Assembly: GCF_028473645.1 (NCBI RefSeq)
Contig: NZ_CP097269.1
Location: forward strand, 3,676,001 to 3,740,000
From: Acidovorax sp. GBBC 1281
GTDB taxonomy: Bacteria > Pseudomonadota > Gammaproteobacteria > Burkholderiales > Burkholderiaceae_C
DNA: 64,000 nucleotides
Reading direction: 5' to 3'
Positions 16,151 through 24,946 of the stretch are shown here, piece after piece; position 1 is the first letter of the stretch; each line of letters opens with the position of its first letter. Both the position numbers and the translations under genes were made by a program. The notes beneath the pieces are model-generated. The model made no database searches and was not told where the DNA came from. It saw nothing but the letters and a program-made list of their open reading frames with translations.

Positions 16151-17947
16151 ATGCGCCTGTTCTCCCGCTTGCATCCGTGGTCTACAGCCTTCCTGCGGTG
16201 CTGGCTGCGCCGCCTTCTGCCGGGGTGGATGGTGGTGGTGTCCGGATTGCTCGCCCCCGCGGCCCAGGCGGCCCCACCGCTGGTGCTGCACGATGGCATG
16301 CCGCCCGCGAACCTGTGGCAAGCCTTCACGGTGCTGGCCGACCGCACCGCCGCGCTGACAGCCGAAGAAGCCCTGGCAAGCCCTGGCGCATTTGCCGCGC
16401 CGGCCCACACGGGCGGATCGCTCGGAGTGCATGCGGGCGCCCTGTGGCTGCGCGCCACGCTGGTCAACCAGGCGGGGGCAAACACGGAGTGGGTCGTGAA
16501 CATCGACTACTCTGCCCTGCACCAGGTGGACCTCTACCTGGCGCAAGGCGGCCGCATCGTGCAGCAGGCCACCATGGGCAACATGCGTCCCTTCAGCCAG
16601 CGCCCCTGGCAATCACGCACCCCGGCGACGGGCCTCAAGATGACCGCCAGCGTGCCCTACGAACTGCTGGTGCGTGTGCGCACGGGCGGCAGCATGGTCC
16701 TGCCCGCCACCGTGGCGCAGGCGCCGCAATTTCTCTCGGGCGCGCTCGCCGAGCAGATGCTGCAGGGCCTGTTCGCCGGGCTGGCCCTTTGCCTGCTGAT
16801 CTACAGCCTGGGGCAATGGATCGGAGGAGGCGAGCGGCTCTTCCTGCACTACGCGCTGCTGGTCGCTGCCAGCGCGGGCTTTTGCCTGCAGCTCTTCGGG
16901 ATCGGGGCGCAGTACCTCTGGCGCGACCAGCTCTGGGTCGAGCTGCACATCGCCACCCTGTGCGGCTTCGCGGCGCTGGCGACCACGTTCCTGTTTCTCG
17001 GGCAGGCCCTGCTGGAGGGCAAGGCGCGTGGCGGTTTCTTTCGCGCCATGCAGGGCGCCGCCGCGGTCAGCGCGGTGCTGGGCGCCGCCTTTCTGGTGGA
17101 CGGGATCGACACGCGCACGGCCATGGTGCTGCTCACCGCCCTGGGCCCCCTGCCCTGGCTGATGAGCGTGCCGGTGGCCTGGGCCCGCGCGCGGCGGCGC
17201 GATCCGCTGGGTGCCACGCTGCTGCTGGCCGCCGCCGCGTTCTTCGTCGCGGCGGCCACCATGGCCGGCCTGTCGCAAGGCCTGCTGCCGGCCAACGGCT
17301 GGACGCTGCATGCCCTGCAGATCGGCACGGTGGTGGACATGCTGCTGTTCATGCGTGTGCTGGGGCTGCGCACGGCGGCGCTGGGCCGGGCCGCGCGCGA
17401 TGCCCGCCGCGAGCGCGACGCCATGCGCTCGCTCGCGCACACCGACCCGCTCACCGGCCTGGCGAACCGGCGCGGGCTCGACCTGGCGCTAGCGGCCGCG
17501 ATGGCCCGGTGCACGCCAGAGCATCTAGCGGCCGTGTACATGCTCGACCTGGACGGCTTCAAGCCGGTGAACGACAGCCACGGGCACGACGTGGGCGACC
17601 AGCTGCTGGTGGCGGTGACGGCGCGCCTGCACGAACACCTGCGCCACACCGACACGGTCGCCCGCATCGGCGGCGACGAATTCGTGGTGCTGGCCAACGA
17701 CCTGGCCAGCCCCGAGCAGGCGCATGCGCTCGGCAACCAGTTGCTCGATGCGTTTCGCACCCCCATCGTGCTGGGCAATCTCGAACTGCAGGTGGGCCTG
17801 ACCATCGGCTACGCCCTGGCGCCGCTGGACTCCACCGAGCCGGCCCTGTTGATCAAGCTGGCCGATGCCGCGATGTACACCGGCAAGCAGAGCGGCAAGT
17901 TCTGCGTGCGGCGCAACACCGGGGACCTGGCGCTGTTGTCCTCCTGA
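16151..17947 (+). CDS. membrane diguanylate cyclase with 7TMR-DISM sensor domain
   Basis: Predicted to make cyclic di-GMP from GTP. Of 598 residues, a signal anchor lies at about 24-40 (WMVVVSGLLAPAAQA), a periplasmic 7TMR-DISM extracellular domain 2 at about 60-185, seven transmembrane helices at about 200-400, and a GGDEF domain at about 430-590. The active-site GGDEF motif is residues 507-511, and an RxxD inhibitory site (RHTD, 498-501) stands five residues before it, so product inhibition is likely. There is no EAL domain. It is followed after 87 bases by an oxidoreductase gene with its own good ribosome-binding site. Confidence 0.92.
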   Translation: MRLFSRLHPWSTAFLRCWLRRLLPGWMVVVSGLLAPAAQAAPPLVLHDGMPPANLWQAFTVLADRTAALTAEEALASPGAFAAPAHTGGSLGVHAGALWLRATLVNQAGANTEWVVNIDYSALHQVDLYLAQGGRIVQQATMGNMRPFSQRPWQSRTPATGLKMTASVPYELLVRVRTGGSMVLPATVAQAPQFLSGALAEQMLQGLFAGLALCLLIYSLGQWIGGGERLFLHYALLVAASAGFCLQLFGIGAQYLWRDQLWVELHIATLCGFAALATTFLFLGQALLEGKARGGFFRAMQGAAAVSAVLGAAFLVDGIDTRTAMVLLTALGPLPWLMSVPVAWARARRRDPLGATLLLAAAAFFVAAATMAGLSQGLLPANGWTLHALQIGTVVDMLLFMRVLGLRTAALGRAARDARRERDAMRSLAHTDPLTGLANRRGLDLALAAAMARCTPEHLAAVYMLDLDGFKPVNDSHGHDVGDQLLVAVTARLHEHLRHTDTVARIGGDEFVVLANDLASPEQAHALGNQLLDAFRTPIVLGNLELQVGLTIGYALAPLDSTEPALLIKLADAAMYTGKQSGKFCVRRNTGDLALLSS

Positions 17948-18034
17948 TGCCTCGCCACCCGGCCCCCACAGCCCATCCGCCCCAAGCCCCTTTTTTTTCC
18001 TTCCATCGTCCAACCACCCAAGGAGCTTCACCCC

Positions 18035-19519
18035 ATGGCCCACCGCAAGAGTCCCGCCCGCATTGCCAAGGACGCCCGCGTCGCCCACCTGAACGCACTG
18101 GCCGCCAACCAGCCCGCAGACGATCCCACGCCATGGCAGGCGCTGGCCGCGCTGGAAGACGGCCTGCTCGGGCGCATCATCGTGCCCGGCGATCCGAGAT
18201 ACGAAAACGACCGCCAGGAGTCCAACCCGGCCTTCCAATCCTACCCGTGGGTCATCGTGTACTGCGCTTGCGAGACCGACGTGGCGCTGTGCCTGGCCTA
18301 CGCCCGCACCTTCAACGCCTGGGTGGCCGTGCGCTCGGGCGGCCACAGCACCGCCGGCTACTCGGTCAACAGCGGCATGGTGATCGACCTCAGCCTGATG
18401 AGCGGCGTGGTGCTGGATCGCGCCCAGGCGCTCGTGCATGTGCTGCCCGGCACCCAATTCGAACAGTTCAATGCCGCGATGAACAACACCGGCTGGCACG
18501 TTCCCACCGGCGCCTGCGGCAACGTGTGCGTGGGGGGCTTCGTGCAGGGGGGCGGCTACGGCTACACCTCGCGCGCCTTCGGCATCCAGAGCGACCTGGT
18601 GGATTCGATGCGCGTGATGCTGGCCGACGGCACCACCGTGACGGCCAGCAAAACGGAGAACCCGGACCTCTTCTGGGCGCTGCGCGGCGGCACGGGGGGC
18701 AACTTCGGCGTGGTGCTGCAGGTGACCTACCGCATGGTGCCGCTCGACCAGGTGTGGGCCTGGTCCATCAGCTGGGATGCGGCGCACGCCGCGCAGGTGC
18801 TGGAGCTGTTCCAGACCAGCTACATGAAGGTGGGCGCGCCCGACACGCTCGGCTACATGATGAATCTGGGCTACCTGAACGGCAAGCCCGTGTACATGGT
18901 GCAGGGCATGTTCTGCGGTTCGCGCGAGGACGGCATGCACGCCATCGCCTCCCTGCTGGCCGTGCCGAGCGCGAAGCTGCTGGTGGACAAGACGGGCACC
19001 TACCCGGACATGAACAGCTACCTGGAGGACGAGCCCTACACGTTGCCCGACAACCTGCCCCCCCACATCTGCGAATCCAAGGCCAGCGCGTACATCGCGC
19101 AGCCGGTCACCCAGGCGCAGTGGCAGCAGCTGGTGGACTATTTCAGCACCTCGCCCAACACCTGGTCGCTCGCGTACCTGGAGCCCTATGGCGGCGCAAT
19201 CAACCGCTACCCCGCGGCCGACAGCGCCTTCATCCATCGCCACATGGACTGCGACCTGGTGGTGGACGTGTTCTGGCGCGACGAAGAAGAGCGCGCCCAC
19301 ATGGAGCTGTGGCTGGCGGGCCTGATGGAACTGGTCAAGCCGTGGCTGTGCGGTGCCGTGTACCAGAACTACCCCGACGCCACGCTGGAGAACTTCGCCG
19401 ACGCCTACTGGGATGCCCCCACGTACGCCAAGCTGCAGCAGGTCAAGCTGCAGTACGACCCGACGAACTTCTTCCATTACGCGCAGAGCATCGCGCTGCC
19501 GCCGCCTCCGAAAGACTGA
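18035..19519 (+). CDS. FAD-linked oxidase, berberine-bridge (BBE) type
   Basis: Flavin oxidase of 494 residues. The N-terminal FAD-binding domain (about 60-230) has VRSGGHSTAGYS, whose His usually carries covalent FAD, and GACGNVCVGGFVQGGGYG, where a Cys can make a second covalent bond, the bicovalent type typical of BBE-like oxidases acting on sugars or alkaloids. The C-terminal BBE domain ends with LENFADAYWDAPTYAKL and YDPTNFFHYAQSI. AAGGAG lies just upstream of ATG 18035. No signal peptide is seen, so it is probably cytoplasmic. The substrate is unknown; oligosaccharide oxidase is one possibility. Confidence 0.88.
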   Translation: MAHRKSPARIAKDARVAHLNALAANQPADDPTPWQALAALEDGLLGRIIVPGDPRYENDRQESNPAFQSYPWVIVYCACETDVALCLAYARTFNAWVAVRSGGHSTAGYSVNSGMVIDLSLMSGVVLDRAQALVHVLPGTQFEQFNAAMNNTGWHVPTGACGNVCVGGFVQGGGYGYTSRAFGIQSDLVDSMRVMLADGTTVTASKTENPDLFWALRGGTGGNFGVVLQVTYRMVPLDQVWAWSISWDAAHAAQVLELFQTSYMKVGAPDTLGYMMNLGYLNGKPVYMVQGMFCGSREDGMHAIASLLAVPSAKLLVDKTGTYPDMNSYLEDEPYTLPDNLPPHICESKASAYIAQPVTQAQWQQLVDYFSTSPNTWSLAYLEPYGGAINRYPAADSAFIHRHMDCDLVVDVFWRDEEERAHMELWLAGLMELVKPWLCGAVYQNYPDATLENFADAYWDAPTYAKLQQVKLQYDPTNFFHYAQSIALPPPPKD

Positions 19520-19591
19520 CCCGGCGCATGAAGCCGCGCATGCCACTCGCACGCAAGGGCGGGCGGCATGCCGGCCAGGCCGCCGGCCCGG

Positions 19592-20932
19592 TCAAGGCCG
19601 CTCGGCAGGCGGCTCGGCGTAGCGCACGCAGCCCGAGCCCGCGCGTTTGGCGGCATACATGGCCTGGTCCGCCCGAACCATGAGCACCTCGATATCGCCC
19701 TCGATGGGCGGATACGTCGCCACGCCGATGCTGGCGCCCACGCGCACGTCGCGCCCCTCCACCCGCATCGGCTGGCCCAGCGCATCGATGATGCGATGGC
19801 CCAGGCTGTTGGGGGCGCCATGGTCCACGTCGGTGTCCAGCATCACCAGGAACTCGTCGCCTCCCAGCCGGGCCACGGTGTCCTGCGCCCGCACCACGTT
19901 GCCCAGGCGCTTGGCCACGAGCCGCAGCACCTCGTCGCCCACCTTGTGGCCCTGCTCGTCGTTGATCTTCTTGAAGCCGTCCAGGTCGATGAACAGCAGC
20001 GCCACCGTGCCGGCCTGGTGGCGCGCGGCCTCCAGCGACCGTTCGCAACGGCGGTGGAAGGCCGATCGGTTGTACAGGCCGGTGAGCGAGTCGTGATTGG
20101 CCAGGTACTGCTGCTGGCGCGAGATCTCGATCTTGGAAGAAACGTCCTGCACCAGCGACATGATCGAGGTCACCCGGCCTTCGGCGTCGGTGAGCGCGGA
20201 GTTGAACCACTCGCAGTGCATCTCGGTGCCGTCGCCGCGCAGGAAGCAGGTTTCCACGCGGTTCTGGGATTCGCGGCCCGATTGCAGGCTGGCCAGGGCC
20301 TGGGTGAGGTTCTCGTCCATGGCCGCCGTGCCCGGCAGCGCCAGCAGCGACCGCGCCTCGACCTGCACCACATCTTCCCAGCCCATCAGCTGGATGGCGC
20401 GGCGCGAGCAGTGCAGCAGCCGCAATTCGTGGTCCATCTCCAGCACGGCCAGGGGGCTGTTGTCCATGTGCGAAGACAACCGCTGGTTGGCCGCGCGCAA
20501 GGCGTTCATGGTCACCTGCAGTTCATGCACATCCAGGGCCGTGGTGACGAATCCGTCGATCTCGCCCTGGGCGTTGCGCCAGGGCGCAAGGCAGATGGTG
20601 CGCCATTCCTCGAAGCCTTCGGGGTTGTGCACCAGGCGCTGGTAGTTCAGCCGCTCGCCGCGCAACACCCGCTCCACGAACGGCATGAAGCGCGAATGGT
20701 TGTAATCGCCGTACAGTTCCAGCAGCGTCTTGCCGACCAGCTCCGAGGCGGGCGCGCCGAACCAGCGGGCGTATTCGTCGTTCACGTACACGACGCGCTG
20801 CTGCCGGTTCACCGCCGCCACGGTGGCGCCCACGCTGCGAGTGAGCAACCCCAGCATCTCTTCGGCTGAAAACTCGGCGGCCGCCCTCGACGCGGGCAGC
20901 GTGCGAAATCCCGGCAGCTCGTTTGGCGTCAT
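19592..20932 (-). CDS. PAS-PAS diguanylate cyclase
   Basis: Cytoplasmic signalling protein of 446 residues from ATG 20932, which has AAAGG ten bases upstream; a TTG at 20974 would add 14 residues but has no such site. Two PAS domains (about residues 20-140 and 150-275; VYVNDEYARWFGAPASELVG and LLHCSRRAIQLMGWEDV) precede a GGDEF domain. The motif GGDEF is at 357-361 and an RxxD I-site (RAQD) at 348-351, so it should be active and product-inhibited. No transmembrane helix is seen, so the PAS domains probably sense a cytoplasmic ligand or redox cue. It is convergent with the BBE oxidase. Confidence 0.92.
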   Translation of the reverse strand: MTPNELPGFRTLPASRAAAEFSAEEMLGLLTRSVGATVAAVNRQQRVVYVNDEYARWFGAPASELVGKTLLELYGDYNHSRFMPFVERVLRGERLNYQRLVHNPEGFEEWRTICLAPWRNAQGEIDGFVTTALDVHELQVTMNALRAANQRLSSHMDNSPLAVLEMDHELRLLHCSRRAIQLMGWEDVVQVEARSLLALPGTAAMDENLTQALASLQSGRESQNRVETCFLRGDGTEMHCEWFNSALTDAEGRVTSIMSLVQDVSSKIEISRQQQYLANHDSLTGLYNRSAFHRRCERSLEAARHQAGTVALLFIDLDGFKKINDEQGHKVGDEVLRLVAKRLGNVVRAQDTVARLGGDEFLVMLDTDVDHGAPNSLGHRIIDALGQPMRVEGRDVRVGASIGVATYPPIEGDIEVLMVRADQAMYAAKRAGSGCVRYAEPPAERP

Positions 20933-21119
20933 ACGGCGGGAACCTTTGACTGTTGTCGTTGGCGGCGTGGGCAACCGGGGCTAAAAGGGGCACTGCGGCA
21001 GCCTGCCGCCGCCATCCCCCGGCATTCCGGCTTGCACGGGGCAGCTTATCACTTTCTGTTACCAATGCCTCAGCGGATGGGCTGGCAGGCCGCCACTGGC
21101 GCGAGTGGCCGGCGCCCCG

Positions 21120-21944
21120 TCAATCCGCCCAGGTCACCCACCCGGTCCAGGCAGTCACCAGCACCACGATGCCGAAGCCGATGCGGTAGTACGCGAACGG
21201 CACGAAGCTGTGCGTGCTGATGTAGCGCAGCAGCCAGCGCACGCAGAGCCACGCGCTGATGAACGAGAACACCAGCCCGACCGCGAACAGGGGCACGTCG
21301 CCCACCGTCAGCAGGTGCCGCTCCTTGTACAGGCTGTAGACCCCCGCACCGATCAGCGTCGGGATGGCCAGGAAAAACGAGAAGTCGGTGGCGGCCTTGC
21401 GAGACAGCCCCAGCAGCATGCCGCCGATGATGGTGGCGCCGCTGCGGCTCGTGCCCGGCACCATCGCCAGACACTGCGCCAGCCCCACCTTGAGGGCATC
21501 GAGCGGCGTCATGTCGTCCACCTCGTGAACGCGCACCGCGCGGGGCGAACGGCGCTCGGCCCACAGGATGACGAAGCCGCCCAGGATGAACGTGCTGGCC
21601 ACCACCACGGGCGTGAACAGGTGCTCCTTGATGAGCTTGCCGAAGATCAGCGCCAGCACCACGGCGGGCAGGAATCCGATGATCACGTTGAGTGCGAAGC
21701 GCCGCGCCTGCCGCTGCGTGGGCAGCGCCACCACAGTGGCCCGGATCTTCTGCCAATAGACCAGAATCACCGCGAAGATCGCCCCGGTCTGGATGGCGAT
21801 GTCGAAGACCTTGGCCTTGGCATCGTCGAACCCGAGCAATGAACCCGCCAGGATCAGATGCCCGGTGGAAGAGATGGGAAGAAACTCGGTCAGGCCCTCG
21901 ACCACCCCCATGATGGCGGCCTTGACCAACAATACGACGTCCAC
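21120..21944 (-). CDS. uppP: undecaprenyl-diphosphatase
   Basis: Integral membrane enzyme (BacA/UppP) of 274 residues that dephosphorylates undecaprenyl diphosphate, recycling the lipid carrier for peptidoglycan and O-antigen; overexpression gives bacitracin resistance in relatives. The two family motifs are present: [16 protein letters not shown] at about residues 17-32 and [13 protein letters not shown] in the central loop, which supply the catalytic Glu, Ser, His and Arg. About eight transmembrane helices are predictable. It stands alone; the start faces the VOC gene across a 204-base gap. Confidence 0.96.
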   Translation of the reverse strand: MDVVLLVKAAIMGVVEGLTEFLPISSTGHLILAGSLLGFDDAKAKVFDIAIQTGAIFAVILVYWQKIRATVVALPTQRQARRFALNVIIGFLPAVVLALIFGKLIKEHLFTPVVVASTFILGGFVILWAERRSPRAVRVHEVDDMTPLDALKVGLAQCLAMVPGTSRSGATIIGGMLLGLSRKAATDFSFFLAIPTLIGAGVYSLYKERHLLTVGDVPLFAVGLVFSFISAWLCVRWLLRYISTHSFVPFAYYRIGFGIVVLVTAWTGWVTWAD

Positions 21945-22148
21945 TGGCGCTCCTTGAAATGACAGCCGGGATTATCGGCGCGCCGCAACAGCGGCGGCCG
22001 GTTCCGGGGGACGATCGCACGAAGGCCGTTTCACCTCGGCGCGAGCATCAATTCAATTGGTGGTCAGCAAGAAGATATATCGTTTTCGGTTATGCGTGTT
22101 GTTTTCTAAAGTCTGGGTCATGTCGAATTTCCACACCACGACGACGCC

Positions 22149-22580
22149 ATGACAAACACCCCTGCACGCATTCCTTTCCATCTTGCTTTTCCCGTCCGCG
22201 ACATCGCGTAAGCCCGCGCTTTCTACGGGCAGCTTCTGGGCTGTCCTGAAGGCCGAAGCGCTCCGGAGTGGGTCGATTTCGACTTCTACGGCCATCAGAT
22301 CGTCGCCCACCTGGCCCCCGAAGAATGCGGCCACAGGGCGAGCAGCGCCGTCGACGGGCATGACGTACCCGTTCGGCATTTCGGTGCCATCTTGCCCATG
22401 GACACATGGCAGGCCCTGGCAGACAAGCTGGCTGCCGTACAAACAAAATTCGTCATCGAGCCGTACATCCGCTTCAAAGGCGAACCTGGCGAGCAGGCGA
22501 CCATGTTCTTCCTGGACCCCTCGGGCAATGCCATCGAGATGAAGGCCTTCGCAGACCTGGGTTCGCTCTTCGCCAAGTGA
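22149..22580 (+). pseudogene. VOC/glyoxalase-family gene interrupted by an early TAA
   Basis: Reading from ATG 22149 gives FHLAFPVRDIA and then a TAA at codon 21 (22209-22211). The same frame continues with [27 protein letters not shown] and [15 protein letters not shown] to TGA 22580, exactly the beta-alpha-beta-beta-beta pattern of the vicinal oxygen chelate superfamily, with the metal-site His in GHQIVAH and Glu in AIEMK. Total length 143 positions is normal. Relatives have Glu or Gln at the stop position, so one base change explains it. No good internal start would preserve the first metal-binding strand. The next gene follows after 7 bases. It could also be a sequencing error. Confidence 0.75.
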
Positions 22581-22587
22581 GAACGCG

Positions 22588-23487
22588 ATGAACCCTTTCC
22601 TCACCACCCGCGCTGGCATGGCCGCGGTGCTCATGGCGCTTGCAGCTTCGGCCTCTGCGCAAACCGATACCTTGAAAAAGATCAGGGAGTCGGCGACGGT
22701 CACGATGGGCGTTCGCGATGCATCCGGCGCCATGTCGTTCACGACGGGGCCGGGCAAATACACCGGCTTCCATGTGGAGATCTGCGAACGCGTCATTGCC
22801 GACGTCAAGAAGGCCGCGCAACTCGACCGGCTGGAGGTGAAGTACCAGCTGGTGACACCACAGAACCGCATTGCGCTCGTTCAAAACGGCACGGTGGACC
22901 TTGAATGCGGCACCACGACGAACAACCTCGCACGCCAAAAAGACGTGGCATTTGCCCCAACGCTCTATGTGGAAGGGGTTCGCATCGCGGTCAGGTCGGG
23001 CTCCACCATCCAGTCGACGGCACAGTTGGCCGGCAAGACGATCGCGGCCACCTCGGGCAGCACCTCGGTTCAGGTGCTGCGAAAGCTCAAGAGCGACGCC
23101 TCGGAACTCCTGGCCAAGGACAACAGCGAAGGATTCCTGCTGCTGGAGACTGGTCGCGCCGACGGTTTCGCGGCGGACGGGCAGATTCTTGCAACGCTGA
23201 TCTCCAAGAGCAAAACCCCCGGGCAATACAAGCTGCTGGACCAGGTCCTGAGCACCGAACCCATCGCCATCATGTTGCCCAAGGGGGATCCGGCATTCAA
23301 GCAGGTGGTCGATCAGAGCATCGTGTCACTCGCCAGGAGCGGGGAAGTGGCGCGCCTCTATGACAAATGGTTCATGAAACCGATCCCGCCGCAGAACGCA
23401 ACTGTCGGGCTGCCAGCGACCGAAATGACCCGAGCCGCCTGGGCCGACCCCAACGACAAACCCATGGAAGAGTACGAGGCACGCTGA
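22588..23487 (+). CDS. amino-acid ABC transporter substrate-binding protein (GltI-like)
   Basis: Periplasmic solute-binding protein family 3 of 299 residues. A signal peptide occupies about residues 1-24 (ending ASASAQ). The family signature appears as GFHVEICERVIADVKK, and MGVRDASGAMSF and DLECGTTTNN are close to the glutamate/aspartate binding proteins GltI/BztA. No permease or ATPase gene is adjacent, so it is an orphan that must use a transporter encoded elsewhere or act as a sensor or scavenger. It lies between the broken VOC gene and an NTF2-like gene in a compact three-gene unit. Confidence 0.88.
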   Translation: MNPFLTTRAGMAAVLMALAASASAQTDTLKKIRESATVTMGVRDASGAMSFTTGPGKYTGFHVEICERVIADVKKAAQLDRLEVKYQLVTPQNRIALVQNGTVDLECGTTTNNLARQKDVAFAPTLYVEGVRIAVRSGSTIQSTAQLAGKTIAATSGSTSVQVLRKLKSDASELLAKDNSEGFLLLETGRADGFAADGQILATLISKSKTPGQYKLLDQVLSTEPIAIMLPKGDPAFKQVVDQSIVSLARSGEVARLYDKWFMKPIPPQNATVGLPATEMTRAAWADPNDKPMEEYEAR

Positions 23488-23886
23488 ATGCGTGAGCACC
23501 CTATGACACAAAACAGCAAATCGGTTCCGACCAGCGACTATCACACCGTGGTGGCGGTCGCACAGAAATACGTCGATGGCCTGCGGATCGGCAGCATCGA
23601 GGCGATTGCCCAGGCTTTCCACCAAGACGCGGTGATGTACGGCTTCACCCATGGTGAACTGCTCGGAGGCCCGGTGGCCAACCTGTTCGACTTCGTGCAG
23701 AAGAACGGAAAAGCCCCGGAGATCGCGGCCCGGCTGGACGTTCTGGCCATCACGCCCACCACGGCCGTGATCGGGGTCGACATGGAAAAGGATGCCATCG
23801 GTGCCGACCACAACGACTATCTCACGCTCATCAAGATCGGGGGCGATTGGAAAGTCATCGCAAAGGTTTACCACCAGTTCGGCTGA
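23488..23886 (+). CDS. NTF2-like (lumazine-binding/SnoaL-type) protein
   Basis: Small protein of 132 residues with the cone-like NTF2 fold pattern: YVDGLRIGSIEAIAQAFHQDAVMYG, then LTLIKIGGDWKVIAKVYHQF at the C-terminus, typical of the lumazine-binding-like DUF family. No signal peptide. The first ATG is immediately after the stop of the binding-protein gene and has GAGG eight bases before it; ATG 23503 is an alternative. Proteins of this kind bind small ligands or act as isomerases; nothing here defines the ligand. It likely belongs to the same transcript as the binding protein. Confidence 0.75.
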   Translation: MREHPMTQNSKSVPTSDYHTVVAVAQKYVDGLRIGSIEAIAQAFHQDAVMYGFTHGELLGGPVANLFDFVQKNGKAPEIAARLDVLAITPTTAVIGVDMEKDAIGADHNDYLTLIKIGGDWKVIAKVYHQFG

Positions 23887-23921
23887 GGCTCAACGGATGC
23901 CGCGCCACCGCGGCATTCACG

Positions 23922-24860
23922 CTATGGCGTTTTAGGGCGACGGGAGGCCTGGACGTGCGCCTTGGTCCCGGCCGGCGCCTTCACGCGGCCGATCTGCGAA
24001 GCCTCTGCCAGGCTCCGCGAGAAGTGGGCCACGACCGGCGAACCGGTCTGGGCCCGACGCTGGAGCAACCCGATCTCCCGATAGAAGGTGTGTTCTTGCA
24101 GCGAGATCACACGCACGCCATCGGGCAACGGCAGATGGGCTTCCACCAGCGGAACCACCGCAACGCCCACCCCTTTCGATGCGAGATGAATGAGTCCGGG
24201 AATCTCATCCAGTTCGATGGCCTCATTGACCGCCAAGCCCTGGCGCCGCAGGAAACCTTCGACCATGCGGCCACCGAACGAGACCCGATCATAGCGAAGA
24301 AATGGCCGCTCCTGGATCAGGGTGCGCCAATCCTTGCGGGCCGTCCCCTCCTTCGGACCGACCAGCACGAAGGGCTCGTGGACCAGCGCTTGCCACGCCA
24401 TGTCGGAGGGCATGCCGAAGGGAGGGCGGATCATCACCGCCGCATCGATTTTTCCCGCATCGAGATCATCCATCAAACGCATGGAAACACCGGGCGAGAC
24501 GTGCACGCGGACCAGCGGAAACAAGCGCCTCAGGCCCTCCAGCGCACGTGCCACGAGCGTCGGCTGCGCCGAGGCAATGGAGCCGATGCGCAGAACCCCC
24601 TGCGTAGCGCTTTCATCGGAGGGATCACCGAGCTTTGAAAAGAGCGCGCAGATGACCTCCGCACGCTCGACAGTCGTTTGTCCGGCCGCGTTCAGCGTTG
24701 CAGAGCGGCCGGTCCTATCGAACAGGGGAAATCCCAACGCGTCTTCGAGCCGCTTGATCTGGCTGCTGACGGCCGACTGGGTCAGTCCGATCTGCTCCCC
24801 CGCTGAGGCGAAGGTTCCGTACTTGCAGACCGCGATGAGGGTCTTGAGTTCAGGGATCAT
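23922..24860 (-). CDS. LysR-family transcriptional regulator
   Basis: Regulator of 312 residues. The N-terminal winged helix-turn-helix (about 1-60) has FASAGEQIGLTQSAVSSQIKRLEDALG, and the C-terminal periplasmic-binding-like effector domain spans about 90-295. Its tail is Lys/Arg/Pro-rich. It is convergent with the small VOC/binding-protein/NTF2 cluster, 35 bases away, and may control it, but LysR genes usually control divergent genes, and here the divergent side is empty of its own target. Effector unknown. Confidence 0.88.
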   Translation of the reverse strand: MIPELKTLIAVCKYGTFASAGEQIGLTQSAVSSQIKRLEDALGFPLFDRTGRSATLNAAGQTTVERAEVICALFSKLGDPSDESATQGVLRIGSIASAQPTLVARALEGLRRLFPLVRVHVSPGVSMRLMDDLDAGKIDAAVMIRPPFGMPSDMAWQALVHEPFVLVGPKEGTARKDWRTLIQERPFLRYDRVSFGGRMVEGFLRRQGLAVNEAIELDEIPGLIHLASKGVGVAVVPLVEAHLPLPDGVRVISLQEHTFYREIGLLQRRAQTGSPVVAHFSRSLAEASQIGRVKAPAGTKAHVQASRRPKTP

Positions 24861-24946
24861 CGACGAAGCATCCTAGAAATCGATGGAAATTCAAAGAATC
24901 CGATGATTTTTTTGTGGCTCAGATAGAGGGCCGCGGAAAGGCTCTC

